Notes: generated by a model not told the origin, from the sequence alone. 64,000 bases of DNA from Glandiceps talaboti (GCF_964340395.1 NC_135550.1:15390408-15454407); one strand, 5' to 3'. Shown: positions 26,301 to 35,210, counted from the first letter of the stretch. Translations and numbers: made by a program.

Positions 26301-29300
26301 GTCATACCGATTTGTTCTGTAGATATCATCAAGTATGAGCCGCCGCCATTCATACCTCCAGACTCAGCAAAGTTAGAAGAAGCGCGCCAAAAAAGACAAA
26401 AGGAAGTCAAAATGTGGCAACTGACGAAGGAAATCATAGCTTACTGTCTCTTCCTACTTGTTGCTTGTATAATGGCTTTCAGTAACAGAGATAGTGAAGA
26501 GTATTATCTTCGCAAATCGGTCGATGATATTTTCTTCCAAAATGAGTACTTTGAAGGGGTAAGTACATTTGGCAAACTTCATGTTCATGTTCCAAAATCG
26601 TAGCGGGTCCCAAAATTACCTTACAGGTTAGCCTGGGCCTAAGCCTGGAAGACGATTTTTGAGTTGGAGGGAGAGGGATGGTGATGGTGGTGGAGGTGGT
26701 GAAGGCGATTGGTTGGGGATAGGTGATGAAGTTCGGTTCTTTCTTTGAAAAATTTGCACTACACTGTCACCAAGAATTGACCCAACCATGAATGACAATT
26801 GTAGGTTGTTTTGAAAGTATTGGTTTTTTTTTAAAAATGTAACATATTTCATCTTACTTCCTAGCATTTTAAAAAGTCTACACTCCCAGACCTCTCTCCA
26901 ATATTGTGCCCCACCTCTAATGTTCACCAGTCGTGTCTCTCGAAAATCAACCCACACTGTATTTTCAACTATTACACGTATACGTAACATATCCCTATCT
27001 CGTGATTCTGTTCTGAATATTTCCCACGAGTCAATAGTGATCATGATAATCCGAAATACATAATTTATCGTATCGTATTTTAATCAATGAATATTCAGAT
27101 TGAGGAAGGCTTCCCGGCGTTTAACGACTGGTTGTCCAACGCAGTTCTTCCAGGCCTCTATCCCAGCGACTGGTACAATGGTGATAATCTAGCAAAGTCT
27201 GATAAGAAATTTATCGGCGACTTGGCTTCATACAGGCTTGGTCCTCCTCGCTTGAGACAATTGAGAGTGAAATCAGGTACGTTAGAAATTCTTATGGACA
27301 CGATGGAGTTAATTTTGCCCTTTGACATAATAGGTGGATGGTAGATTAAAGTAACACTTTCATTAGCTGCGCATGTCATTAGCTGCGCATGTGCCTTGCA
27401 AATAATTGCACTTTTCTGTAACGACTGGTATTTTAACTAGAAGCCCTGCAATGTAGTAAACCATAGCTAAATCTCGCTTTCATTGCCCAGCCTATGACCA
27501 AACTAATGACCTCGATGTTCTGTCATGTAAGTTGAAAGTTTAAGCAGAATTAAACCTTTTTCATTTCCAGGATTGTGCAGCGTGTTGTCGCCCTTTGAGT
27601 CGATCACACCGGGATGCTGTGCTGAATACTCGGCAGATAACGAGGACGAGTCGTCGTACAACGAGTTTTGGTCTCCGTACAACAGCACATTCAGTACTGA
27701 TGAGGCTTGGATGTACAAGTCGTCAGATGAACTTGATGGACTGCCAATCTATGGTGTGACCAGATTATACATGGGTGGTGGTTATGTCACTGAACTTGGT
27801 AAGAGATCAACGAAACATTTTGAATTGACGATCGGAAATGAAACGTATGACTAGTATATATTAAACATCCCCTTTGACTGTGATCAGAAAGCGATTGTTA
27901 CAGTTAAAATCAATACCAATGCGCCGACAAGACACGAGTGTACGCACACGCTCGCACACAGACGAGCGTGTGCGTATGCGTGCACATGTATATGCACAAA
28001 CACACAAACACGCACATATTATGATTTCATTAAGTGGTATATCCGTACCAGGTGCAATATATACAAGGGGGTGACTTGATTTATTATAATTATTGAGCCG
28101 TAAGCCGAACTAACTATGATCATTATAATTATCTAAAACACCTCGGTTGGCATCCAAAATATGATAGTGTGATAGACAGGGTTGCAAATGAAAACCGTGG
28201 ATGCGTAAATATAGTTGTTGTGTAATATTGTGAAGCCGACTGACCTTTATAGACAGCCTTTGTCTCATACACACAACCCTGAACCAAATTTTGATAAACC
28301 CTCTTTTTTGGTCTCATTTAGGTACTACCATAAGCCAAGGACAGGCCCGCTTGGACTATCTATGGGATTCATTGTGGTACGATCACCAAACACGAGCAGT
28401 ATTTGTGGAATTCTCACTCTACAATGCTAATGCGAATTTATTTTGGTAAGTATAAAGGTGGCCCTGAAACGTGAATATAGTATATGGAGGCATAATGTAC
28501 CGATTTCCAAATCTCAGCTTTGTTGTGCAATCACGTGCACGTTAATAGAAGTCGAGTGAATTTACTGATATGTTTTATGTTTTCCATTCCAAGATTAAGA
28601 GTGAAGATTAGCCAAACAACCGTCGGTATATAAACAAAGTTACTAAACTCACGCCCTCATTTTTATTCCTAGTTGCCTGTGGCTGTTTGAAAATACATGC
28701 TTTAACTGTCTAAAGAGGAAATAATTATAGTAATGACAATAATGAATAGACACTTATATAGCGCCATCTATCTGTTCATAGGGTGGATGCATATAGTGTT
28801 ATCAAAAGAAAGTGAAGAATTCATGTTTGCTTCTTTTTGGTATATAGCAATGGGGATTTGAGAGTTTAAAAGTAAAGTTGGAGTTGATGATTTATTTTAG
28901 ACTTGATGTCACGAGGTGTTTTTTGTCCAACATATACCCGGAAGATAAATTTGCTTACCATATTTGCTACGTAGTTTAAATTTGTAAAGATGAGAAGCGA
29001 GGACTAAATATACAAAAAGTGATAGCCTTTCTTTACGCCTCCCTCTTAACAGCATGGTATCCGTGTTGGTGGAATTCCCAGCCACAGGAGCATCTCTGGT
29101 TTATCAATCCATATCCATTCTTCGTCTATACCACCACATTGGCCCTGGAGGGTTTTGGACATTTTATTTGGTCTGTGAGCTCTTCTTTTTGGCATTCGTC
29201 ATTTTCTTCATCGTCAGAGAAATACTTCGAATGAAACAACTCAAGTGTACTTACTTCAAGAGCTTTTGGAATTGGGCTGAGGTAAGCCTTTGCTGTTAGA

Positions 29301-32089
29301 TTTTGGAAAAAATGATATATTCGATTTCAATCCACCACGGTGTCGCACGTTGTCACTTTTAAAGGCAAAGACCGATCAAGTTGCATTTTAATTTCTATTG
29401 CTAAAGTGGGGGCTAGTGATTAATAGCATTTGAAAAATCTAATTATCTGTGATATAGCTGTAAGCCCGGATTGAGCTCGTGATATTACAAGTTAATGTCG
29501 CCATTTTGTCTTGGGAAAGAGCGCATTTGAGCATAGCACGGAGGTATATGAGGTATAAATCCGTGGGTGTGGTTATCCCAGAGACATGGCCTGTTCCAGA
29601 GAATGCCTGTGCTGCAAACAATGTCATACCCTACAAATAAACTACTCAAGTTTCATGCTTATTATCAATTTATAGTGCTATTGCTGAAGTGACAGTTATG
29701 ATGTCAGATTTGAATCATATTCCTGATGATTTTTGTTATATCTTTCTTTCCATTTTTTACAGATTATAAACATTGCGTTGTGTATAGCAGCTATTGTTCT
29801 GCATGTGTATCAAGTAATTTATTCCGAATTCAGCATGAAAGTGATCCACGAAGAAGGTAAACATATTTTAGTCAATAAATTGCATGGTATCCTGATCCCA
29901 AAAGCACATTTCCATCATTTCGCCGACAACATCCCAAAACCATATTTGTGTATTTCGAATGAATTTGTTCTCTGGCTTGAGAATGACCTCGCCTTATGTA
30001 TCAAATACATATGGCTATGTAGTAGTACTTCTTTCTTTCAAAAGTAAGCTTAAATGAGTACATCGGATTGAATCTACGACTAGTTTGCACCTCAGCAGTT
30101 TTTTCAAGAAGTTTTAAAGAATTGCTGTCACACATTGGAATGTATCCATTTATTACCAGTCATAGTAAATGTAATGGAATGCCATGGATGCATTTGAAAT
30201 TCTTTTATTTTAAAATAAGCCCTTTTTTGGTAAAATGGCTTCAACGCTGTGAAGGTGAAATTAAAATTGTGTTTTACACCAAAACGTATCATGCAATTTT
30301 GAATCTTTCTTTTTTTATTTCAGGTTCGAAGAAGTTTGTCGATTTCAATACAGCAGCCGCCTGGGATGAGCTCTTCGTGTACATTTTGTCTTTTATAGTG
30401 TTTGTTTCGCTAGTGAAATTCATACACATTCTTCGTTTCAACCGCCGTATGGCCCTCCTGGCTCGGACACTTAAACGAGCATCCTCCGATTTTGTGTACT
30501 ATGGCATAGTTTTCTTCGTTTTCATATTTGCTTATGCCCAAGTCATGTACACAATAGTTGGAAAACACGTCGGCAGCTACAGAACTATTTTCTCTTCCGT
30601 CGAAACGTTGCTGTCTGCCTGGTTAGGAGTGTTCGACTACGAAGCCACGACGCAACAGAATCCGTTCCTCGGACCATTGATCTTTTTCACGTATACTCTA
30701 CTGATGTATGCTGTTTTGACAACCATGTTTATCGCAATAATAATCTTTGCGTTTGCCAAAGTGAAACTAGAGAACGATGGGGAGAAAAATGAATATGAAA
30801 TGGTGAGTTTTCTTTCACGAAATCTGAAGGACATTCTTGGAATACAAGAGAAGGAGAAAGATGACGACGGTGATGATGATGAAGATGGCGAAGAGGATGA
30901 GAGCAAAGAAACTAAAGAAGATGGTGAGTTGTTAAATGTAAAGATGAAAGAGATTTGGTTGTGGGAGTCTACTAACCAACTATCAGCCAACATCAAGGCT
31001 AATGATTCGAGGAATAAGAAGGGGGTGGGTCGAGAAGAGGGGCAAGAGTTTGACGTACTTGAGCGGTGAATCAAAATTTAAAAAAAAGAAACCAACCTGT
31101 TATAACATATGTATCATGTGTTGACGGTTTAAATGATCAGTTACTTGTAAGTGCTTAAGAATTTGAAAAGAAAGGGGCACGATAATTCAGGATAAAAAAC
31201 CCTATGTGCATAACACAGTGAAGGTTGCCCGTTAATGACATGTCTCTACTGGGTTGGGATTAGTGCGTCAATGATGCATCAGATTCTCTGGTCTACAAAC
31301 TGCAGAGGGCGTCACATATTAAGTTGAGTATGATGTAATCACTCGTAAGTTGTCACAGTTCTGTGATTTTTAAGACTTTATTTTTGTCTTCATACTTGAG
31401 TCTATTTGCATTATCTTGGCTGAAATGCATCTTTTATATATGTTCACACAAACGAATTAAATTAATAAATCAACTGCCTTCAACATGATTATTGTGTAGG
31501 TCAACGGAAATATGTGTTTTTTAAAAAGGGATTAAGCAATCGCCAACACGCTTTCGATTATTTTTCAATTTATACTATCTATACTATAAGTTTGATGTGT
31601 TGTTCGTTCATATATTCCACGTCACACCACACCACACCACATCACATCACATCATTATCACTAAAAACCCCTTTTCTCCGTCTTCTTCTTATAGACATAG
31701 CAACAGGGGTATCTTCCAAGACAACAATTTGCTGCGAAGATGAAATAAAGAAATCTTCGGTTTCACTCACCCCAAAAATTGAAGAGGAAAACAAAAATGC
31801 GAAAAAGTATATGATATCCCCTGATGAGCCGGAATCGGAACCAGAACCGGAAAAGGAGAAGATAGTAGTTCCAAAAAAGATCAAAGTAAAACAAATATTC
31901 ACCATGAATGATTATACTGGTATGGAAGATCTGAAGGAACGTCTAGAGTTAATCGAAATCATTGTTGACCAGTTTGGAGAAAATAAACCTGAAAGGTAAT
32001 AACTATTTACTGGAAGGGTGGAAAGTGCGAGTTCACATAGTTGGGCGAGTGAGAAGAGGGGTTTGAGAAGTCACGTCGAAAGTTGAGAG

Positions 32090-32185
<96 letters not shown>

Positions 32186-32907
32186 TGAGATGTCTATTTG
32201 TTTGTATATACTTTACGTAGAGTTACTACCAACTTCTTACTAATGCATTTAATAACATATTCAACTGATTCAACTGTATTCAATTATTTTTTCTTCAATG
32301 TAGGGAATTATACACGGAACTTAAATTCGTCATCGATCCAAATAACATAGACGGTAGATTTGTAGTGGACACAACGAAATCAAATTCAAGAAACTCGGAT
32401 GCGAACAACTCGGCAACTTTTAACCTAACACCAAGTCCAGAAGACATCTATTCATTTGCACGGGATGAGGACCAAGCTTTTACCGACATCAGAATTGGAA
32501 GGTGTCATTTCTGTCATACCAGAATGTCCAGCAAACACATCGAAGGGCACTTAATGCTTCGTTGTCCAACAATTCGACCGTATAGAGCTGAAATGTTCCG
32601 GAATTTGGTGGATGTTATGGGTGAAATTCAGTCACCTGCCGTACGTGATAAGGCGAGGAAGTGGTGGACCTTTTACAAGGACAATTCAAAATCTGTGAAA
32701 TTAACTTACTATAACGAGAAGACGCAAACGCTGAGACTGAAAAAATCTAGTTTAGACTGGTTCAAAGTACCTCGGAAGGTTCAACGAGAAATAGGATTTG
32801 TAGTCGTAGACTATATCGATAGAACGATGTACAAAGCATGGGAACGCCTGGACTTGAAAGAAAGGCGAAAAAGCTTCCATTTAAACGACTTTGTTGTTGG
32901 AGAGTAA
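81..32907 (+). CDS. Polycystin-1-like protein with 12 Frizzled CRDs (gene 1, 5' partial, 43 exons)
   Basis: Joined exons give one open frame of 10,736 nt (about 3,577 residues), ending with TAA at 32905-32907. The first visible exon starts in phase 1, so the signal peptide and perhaps more Fz modules lie upstream of the window. Domain order with approximate residues counted from the first visible codon: 11 Fz-CRDs (1-1263), two LDLa (1264-1347), Fz-CRD 12 (1348-1462), linker, REJ/GAIN (1489-2170) with GPS, TM1 (about 2183-2205), PLAT (2211-2321), TM2-TM5, extracellular polycystin domain, channel helices to about 3240, acidic tail and C2HC finger. REJ-GPS-TM-PLAT-polycystin channel order is diagnostic of the PKD1 family, whose members are 11-TM receptor/channel subunits that usually pair with PKD2-type proteins. 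Exon phases agree throughout. The family call is secure; individual boundaries are hand predictions. Confidence 0.9.
432..1600 (+). other. Gene 1 intron between Fz CRDs 1 and 2
   Basis: It contains copies of the intron sequence that flanks the neighbouring Fz exons, in keeping with tandem duplication. I see no additional exon. Confidence 0.6.
1601..1951 (+). CDS. Gene 1 exon: Frizzled CRD 2
   Basis: This 351-nt phase 1-1 exon is a near-exact copy of the exon 1,520 bp upstream. The roughly 80 bp of intron before the acceptor is also duplicated, so the repeat unit is genomic and not only exonic. All ten Fz cysteines are kept and the PCQSLCE motif is intact. Confidence 0.85.
2439..2789 (+). CDS. 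Gene 1 exon: Frizzled CRD 3
   Basis: This is the third copy of the same 351-nt phase 1-1 module, 838 bp after copy 2 and slightly more diverged (QCNNIRV at the first cysteine, a KQRF segment where the others have SQTF). The cysteine pattern is complete. The shorter spacing means that the intron is smaller than between copies 1 and 2. Confidence 0.85.
2790..3673 (+). other. Gene 1 intron between Fz CRDs 3 and 4
   Basis: AT-rich intron sharing short segments with the 432-1600 intron (for example around a GCATTTATGCATCA motif at 722 and 3103). No exon is seen. Confidence 0.5.
3674..4018 (+). CDS. Gene 1 exon: Frizzled CRD 4
   Basis: A 345-nt phase 1-1 exon (115 codons) with an older, diverged Fz-[54 protein letters not shown]. 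The chosen acceptor is TTCTTTCACAG, ending at 3673. A second AG at 3699-3700 is also in phase 1 and would shorten the N-terminal edge by nine residues. Confidence 0.8.
4019..5316 (+). repeat. Gene 1 intron with (CATA)n and (CA)n microsatellites
   Basis: (CATA)n at about 4503-4559, (CA)n at 5174-5216 running into (CATA)n to about 5269. The last array lies only about 50 bp before the CRD 5 acceptor. The open frames across these arrays are repeat translations, not genes. Confidence 0.85.
5317..5658 (+). CDS. Gene 1 exon: Frizzled CRD 5 (cassette copy 1, type A)
   Basis: A 342-nt phase 1-1 exon with a full Fz-CRD ([54 protein letters not shown]). It is the first member of a two-exon A/B cassette present three times. 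An alternative CAG acceptor three bases downstream keeps the frame. The final motif is INC, where the other copies have IYC. Confidence 0.85.
6314..6655 (+). CDS. Gene 1 exon: Frizzled CRD 6 (cassette copy 1, type B)
   Basis: A 342-nt phase 1-1 exon, the type B partner of the cassette: [51 protein letters not shown]. It has a two-residue insertion (SWIPHDC) relative to the other B copies (TWIDC). The [17 protein letters not shown] signature is the closest in this protein to classical Frizzled ectodomains. Confidence 0.85.
7205..7546 (+). CDS. Gene 1 exon: Frizzled CRD 7 (cassette copy 2, type A)
   Basis: A 342-nt phase 1-1 exon, nearly identical to CRDs 5 and 9. Acceptor CCTTACAG and donor G/GTTGGA are shared by all the cassette exons. 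All ten cysteines are present; the LLPEC motif reads LLLEC here. Confidence 0.85.
8166..8501 (+). CDS. Gene 1 exon: Frizzled CRD 8 (cassette copy 2, type B)
   Basis: A 336-nt phase 1-1 exon, a near copy of CRDs 6 and 10 without the two-residue insertion of CRD 6. A (TTTTA)n tract begins within 25 bp of its donor, as it does after CRD 10, which shows how recently copies 2 and 3 separated. Confidence 0.85.
9140..9481 (+). CDS. Gene 1 exon: Frizzled CRD 9 (cassette copy 3, type A)
   Basis: A 342-nt phase 1-1 exon, 1,935 bp after the copy 2 type A exon. It is preceded by a long (CATA)n array and carries only a few substitutions from CRD 7. The complete ten-cysteine Fz pattern is kept. Confidence 0.85.
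10100..10435 (+). CDS. Gene 1 exon: Frizzled CRD 10 (cassette copy 3, type B)
   Basis: A 336-nt phase 1-1 exon, 1,934 bp after the copy 2 type B exon and differing from it by a handful of residues (for example VVGHADIYC for VVGNADIYC). Donor G/GTTGGA is followed by a (TTTTA)n tract of about 150 bp. Confidence 0.85.
10461..10612 (+). repeat. (TTTTA)n pentanucleotide tract
   Basis: About 30 TTTTA units with one interruption, in the intron after CRD 10. The homologous intron after CRD 8 has only about ten units at 8525-8575, so the tract expanded after the cassette was duplicated. Confidence 0.95.
10613..11331 (+). other. Gene 1 intron remainder before CRD 11
   Basis: Unique AT-rich sequence. 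No additional exon or repeat that I can support. Confidence 0.5.
11332..11682 (+). CDS. Gene 1 exon: Frizzled CRD 11
   Basis: A 351-nt phase 1-1 exon with a diverged single-copy Fz-[58 protein letters not shown]. The acceptor ATTTTTTCCAG has a strong pyrimidine tract. It ends the uninterrupted Fz array; the LDLa pair follows after a 1.7-kb intron. Confidence 0.85.
11683..13352 (+). other. Gene 1 intron between Fz array and LDLa pair
   Basis: A 1.67-kb intron, AT-rich, with no microsatellite of note. A possible decayed LDLa exon at about 13224-13290 is treated among the findings; otherwise nothing is seen. Confidence 0.5.
13353..13475 (+). CDS. Gene 1 exon: LDLa module 1
   Basis: A 123-nt phase 1-1 exon encodes one LDL-receptor class A repeat. 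It has six cysteines, [18 protein letters not shown] and the acidic calcium-cage region RDEDDE. LDLa modules of about 40 residues bind calcium and commonly serve in ligand docking. The donor A/GTAATG is weaker than average. Confidence 0.85.
13733..13861 (+). CDS. Gene 1 exon: LDLa module 2
   Basis: A 129-nt phase 1-1 exon with a second LDLa repeat: [29 protein letters not shown] and a terminal NC. The SDE calcium-binding element reads SGEDE. Acceptor TTGTATTTCAG and donor G/GTAAGT are strong. Confidence 0.85.
14403..14747 (+). CDS. Gene 1 exon: Frizzled CRD 12
   Basis: A 345-nt phase 1-1 exon with the membrane-proximal Fz-[69 protein letters not shown]. It follows the LDLa pair and is separated from the REJ region by a Thr/Pro-rich linker exon. 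It is more diverged than the tandem copies. Confidence 0.85.
14990..16751 (+). CDS. Gene 1 exons: Thr/Pro linker and REJ region
   Basis: Exons 14990-15068 (Thr/Pro-rich linker ending LEVEI, phase 1 to 2), 15409-15581 (phase 2 to 1), 15795-15965 (phase 1-1) and 16501-16751 (phase 1 to 0). The segment [17 protein letters not shown] and the following [17 protein letters not shown] are REJ (receptor for egg jelly) hallmarks: Cys-containing NSPP-x-G-x-C followed by C-x2-W-D-x4-PL-Y. REJ regions form the stalk just before the GAIN/GPS module in polycystin-1 proteins. Introns hold a GA microsatellite (16001-16072) and nothing else I can support. Confidence 0.8.
16001..16072 (+). repeat. (GA)n microsatellite
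   Basis: About 36 GA units followed by a G run, in a REJ-region intron of gene 1. Confidence 0.95.
16965..21150 (+). CDS. Gene 1 exons: REJ/GAIN stalk
   Basis: Nine exons: 16965-17135, 17719-17748, 18206-18337, 18457-18547, 18756-18835, 19218-19463, 19922-20030, 20454-20575, 20880-21150. Phases run continuously (0,0,0,1,0,0,1,0,1 at the 3' ends). Features include a helical segment with [18 protein letters not shown], a conserved [11 protein letters not shown] block and a FSGNPFDW motif, all matched in the downstream paralogue. This is the region expected to fold as the GAIN domain. The 30-nt microexon (10 residues, 17719-17748) is supported by a 39-nt equivalent in gene 2. The intron 17136-17718 has no other feature. 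Confidence 0.78.
21730..22315 (+). CDS. Gene 1 exons: GPS autoproteolysis site and TM1
   Basis: Exons 21730-21818 (phase 1 to 0) and 22085-22315 (phase 0-0). The first has C-x2-W (CRYW) and GDGC; the second has CACNHLTSF. Together these make a GPCR proteolysis site with an intact His-Leu/Thr scissile triad, so cis-cleavage is expected as in polycystin-1 and adhesion GPCRs. The Thr and downstream residues become the tethered N-terminus. A hydrophobic stretch ([18 protein letters not shown]) followed by ARRKDR is TM1 with positive residues inside. Confidence 0.88.
22854..23637 (+). CDS. Gene 1 exons: PLAT/LH2 domain
   Basis: Exons 22854-23024 (57 codons) and 23477-23637 (phase 0 to 2) encode the PLAT (polycystin-1, lipoxygenase, alpha-toxin) beta-sandwich: [20 protein letters not shown], a strand ending [42 protein letters not shown]. 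It sits in the first cytosolic loop after TM1, where PLAT binds lipid and partner proteins in this family. The intron between them carries TCTTG and (TCTG)n repeats. Confidence 0.88.
23118..23392 (+). repeat. (TCTTG)n and (TCTG)n microsatellites
   Basis: TCTTG units at about 23121-23158 and about 25 TCTG units at about 23291-23392, in the intron that splits the PLAT domain of gene 1. The matching intron of gene 2 also has a (TCTG)n tract (61717-61778). Confidence 0.95.
24044..25318 (+). CDS. Gene 1 exons: TM2 to TM5 and large cytosolic loop
   Basis: Exon 24044-24348 (phase 2 to 1) has the polycystin-1 signature [24 protein letters not shown] and [16 protein letters not shown] (TM2). Exon 24573-25318 (phase 1 to 0, 746 nt) has TM3 ([22 protein letters not shown]), a low-complexity charged loop of about 150 residues with a KK/TK-rich end, then TM4 ([20 protein letters not shown]) and TM5 ([20 protein letters not shown]). 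The loop is the least conserved part between the paralogues. Confidence 0.88.
25745..26558 (+). CDS. Gene 1 exons: cytosolic linker and channel helix S1
   Basis: Exons 25745-25871 (phase 0 to 1) and 26323-26558 (phase 1 to 0). The first continues TM5 ([14 protein letters not shown]) and enters an acidic linker. The second has a basic amphipathic segment ([14 protein letters not shown]) and then the sixth membrane helix ([17 protein letters not shown]), followed by [19 protein letters not shown], the usual polycystin sequence at the start of the extracellular channel domain. Confidence 0.85.
27099..28445 (+). CDS. Gene 1 exons: extracellular polycystin (TOP) domain
   Basis: Exons 27099-27276 (phase 0 to 1), 27571-27798 (phase 1-1) and 28322-28445 (phase 1 to 2). 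Family motifs in order: [17 protein letters not shown], the CCAEYS cysteine pair, [29 protein letters not shown] and [11 protein letters not shown]. This is the lid domain between the first two channel helices of PKD1/PKD2 proteins. The order and spacing of the motifs look normal for the family, with no break. Confidence 0.88.
29053..30923 (+). CDS. Gene 1 exons: channel helices, pore region and acidic tail
   Basis: Exons 29053-29281 (phase 2 to 0), 29763-29856 (phase 0 to 1) and 30324-30923 (phase 1-1). They hold S2 ([18 protein letters not shown]), S3 ([20 protein letters not shown]), S4 ([20 protein letters not shown] then [17 protein letters not shown]), S5 ([20 protein letters not shown]), a pore loop ([17 protein letters not shown]) and S6 ([20 protein letters not shown]). 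A run of Asp/Glu follows. At the LG-D position typical of PKD2-type filters the sequence is LG-V. If the strong donor at 30924 is not used, the frame stops at 31067-31069. Confidence 0.87.
31464..31469 (+). terminator. Candidate poly(A) signal AATAAA (short isoform of gene 1)
   Basis: AATAAA lies in the intron after the S6/acidic-tail exon, about 395 nt after the in-frame TGA at 31067-31069 reached if donor 30924 is skipped. It would give a protein ending ...FDVLER and lacking the zinc-finger tail. Position and hexamer fit; there is no transcript evidence. Confidence 0.35.
31695..32907 (+). CDS. Gene 1 terminal exons: cytosolic tail with putative C2HC zinc finger
   Basis: Exons 31695-31995 (phase 1 to 2) and 32304-32907 (phase 2 to stop). 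The first is Glu/Lys/Pro-rich with a short helical stretch ([15 protein letters not shown]). The last encodes, at 32503-32565, C-x2-C-x11-H-x4-C (CHFC, then EGH, then LRC), the layout of a C2HC zinc finger, followed by about 115 basic residues rich in Trp/Tyr and Lys that I do not recognise. Splice phases and pyrimidine tracts support fusion to the channel. This tail is not part of the standard polycystin-1 architecture as I know it. It could also belong to an alternative isoform only. Confidence 0.72.
32092..32182 (+). repeat. (GA)n microsatellite
   Basis: About 45 GA units in the last intron of gene 1. Confidence 0.95.
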
Positions 32908-33848
32908 ATGAGATAACTTTCTTTTATATTGTTACACTGAAAACTTGAAGTACAATTATGCAAATTTAATGTTTAAACGTCTACAATAAGCTAATTTATT
33001 AATTTTTTGTTGAAATTTTTATTACTCAAAACACGTATTTTATTTCAAGAATTTAAAGGGGATTTCTAAGTTGTGTATATTGATGTAAAGTCTTTTTTGT
33101 TATTTATACTGTACCTTTCTAACTGTAAAATTTGAAGTTGAATTTTTGTTGGTCGAATTTAAGAAACATTTTAAAAGGCAAACAACGTATTAGTTAATTT
33201 TGTGTACCATTCATCATCATGTTTTTATTGTGTTAGAGCGAACATAGCTGCAACTCAATAACTGTTCAGCATTTTTGGACATCAATATCAGCTAATTTCA
33301 GAAACCATGTAATATTCTTGTGCATTGACGGGGACACTGGCGTGTTCTGAAAACGTTACTTAGAGAAGTGTAGTTTTGATCGAACATATTTACGTACAAC
33401 TCGTACATTGAAAACCATATCACGTGAAACAGAACGATGTTTGACTTTTCAAAAAGTATTTCATATCATACTACATTTCATCCAGATTGGTTACACTGTC
33501 AACTGTTTGGCATCGACACTTGAAGGTACTTGCAATTGGTATTTCACACAAAAAGGGAATGTGGTAATGTTCGTAATATTTGTGTGAGCCAGACGATACT
33601 TTGTAGCAAATATTTGTAAGATTTTTGCAAGCCAGGCGATAATTTGTAGCAATGTTAGTCAATATTTTTGTCGAGCCAGATGATCGACGAAGTCATTAGT
33701 AACATTTTGTGGAGTCAGCCAATGATTAGTAAGCAACGTCAGTCGACACTGCGACTCATTTTCACGTGACAGGGTTTTAATTGTAGCCTTATGTTGAATT
33801 ACCGACCCAAAGTTGAAACAAATCTGGCATTCTTGTGATAACTGTCGA

Positions 33849-33854
33849 AATAAA
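33849..33854 (+). terminator. Candidate poly(A) signal of gene 1
   Basis: First canonical AATAAA I find downstream of the stop at 32905-32907, which would give a 3' UTR of about 950 nt. A weaker AATAAG lies at about 32984, and another AATAAA at 34433-34438. The choice among them is not decidable from sequence. Confidence 0.3.
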
Positions 33855-35158
33855 GAAATCTGGCGTTTTAAACCCAATTCTCTTTGCTGGTATCTCCACG
33901 TTCTCCCTGTGTGTTGTTTCCTGAGACGTAAGTACAAATTGGATATTTACTCGCAACCAATATTTGGTACTCGCTAGTCTTATATCCAATATATATGTCA
34001 ATATTAGCATGAAACCCGAGGTATTTTCAGAAATTACATACCAATTTACAAAGTGACTTGTACATTTATAAAGATAGTGCCTTGGGGGGGGGGGGGGTGC
34101 TGTTATAGTATATTTACGCTACATTCCAATTATGATGTTTTCCTCCAGGAGTCAAAAGTATCCCCCATATATACGATGGGGTAAAAACGGTACAAAATCA
34201 ATTATGGCAATGTCAATGTCAACGTGTCATTCGTTATGGCTGACTTTATTGTGAACCTCAATTAATGTGGAATGATATGTATTGACATATCTTGAAATAT
34301 TGTAATTGGTATGTCAATTTTAAAGAATTTTCTGAGAAAACTCGTGCATGCATCTATAACATTTATAGATTGTTTGCAAAAAACAAAACAAAACACATGA
34401 TACTTTTATTACAATATCCAGAAGGAAATCATAATAAATATCATGGTTGATTAGTTTTGAATTAGTCATGTGCACTTGACAATGGATGTTGTACATGAAT
34501 GCATGTTGCTGATTACCTCAGTACAATTAATCCTCAAAAGTCGATAACTGTTAACAGTAATTTCAACATGACGTCACGCAAGGCCTGTACACTGCAAGTT
34601 GTTTCATGCATCGTTCTGGAAAAAAAGAACTTCACAAATTCTCTTGTTCTAGCTTTTAAGTCAATACTTTAGGTAAACAATTCCTGTCAGTTTCATAGTT
34701 TTTCCCCACGTATGTTAAATTCTATAAAATTTCAATATGAAACCTATAGACACAGCCTCGGAGAGTAAACTACTTAAGTGTGTACGGAATACTTATCAAA
34801 AAATTGAATAGTTCTATTGCGTAATTATCGACCCAGTAACACCTGAGGCAGATGAAGCAAGATGATAAAGAATACTCCGAAGTGGTCATTATCAACACAT
34901 GTCGCATTATTAGTATTCTGATGGAAATCCTGATTATGACGTCATTACAATTAGTTGTTCGAATCATGGAGGTGTCCTACCTAATACCTCCTTGTTCGAA
35001 TCGATTTAGCTGAAGTAAATTAAATTTAAATAATTTAGTACTCTATCACACCCAGCTGATTCATCCCTACCCACGATGGGAGCCCGGGTGAGTCGGTTGA
35101 GACGTCGGTGTCACAGATACAACGTAAAAGTGTGTGCTCACGCGCTTTCGTGTGTGCA

Positions 35159-35160
<2 letters not shown>

Positions 35161-35207
<47 letters not shown>
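35161..35207 (+). repeat. (TG)n microsatellite
   Basis: About 23 TG units in the intergenic region; the flanking frames are repeat translations. Confidence 0.95.

Positions 35208-35210
<3 letters not shown>

Noticed and set aside
30637-31074. Minus-strand 145-residue frame rich in Ser/Pro
   Set aside because: It is the antisense shadow of the S6 and acidic-tail coding sequence of gene 1.
33659-33937. Minus-strand 92-residue frame downstream of gene 1
   Set aside because: No recognised motif, no supporting splice sites or duplication, and it overlaps degenerate tandem repeats.
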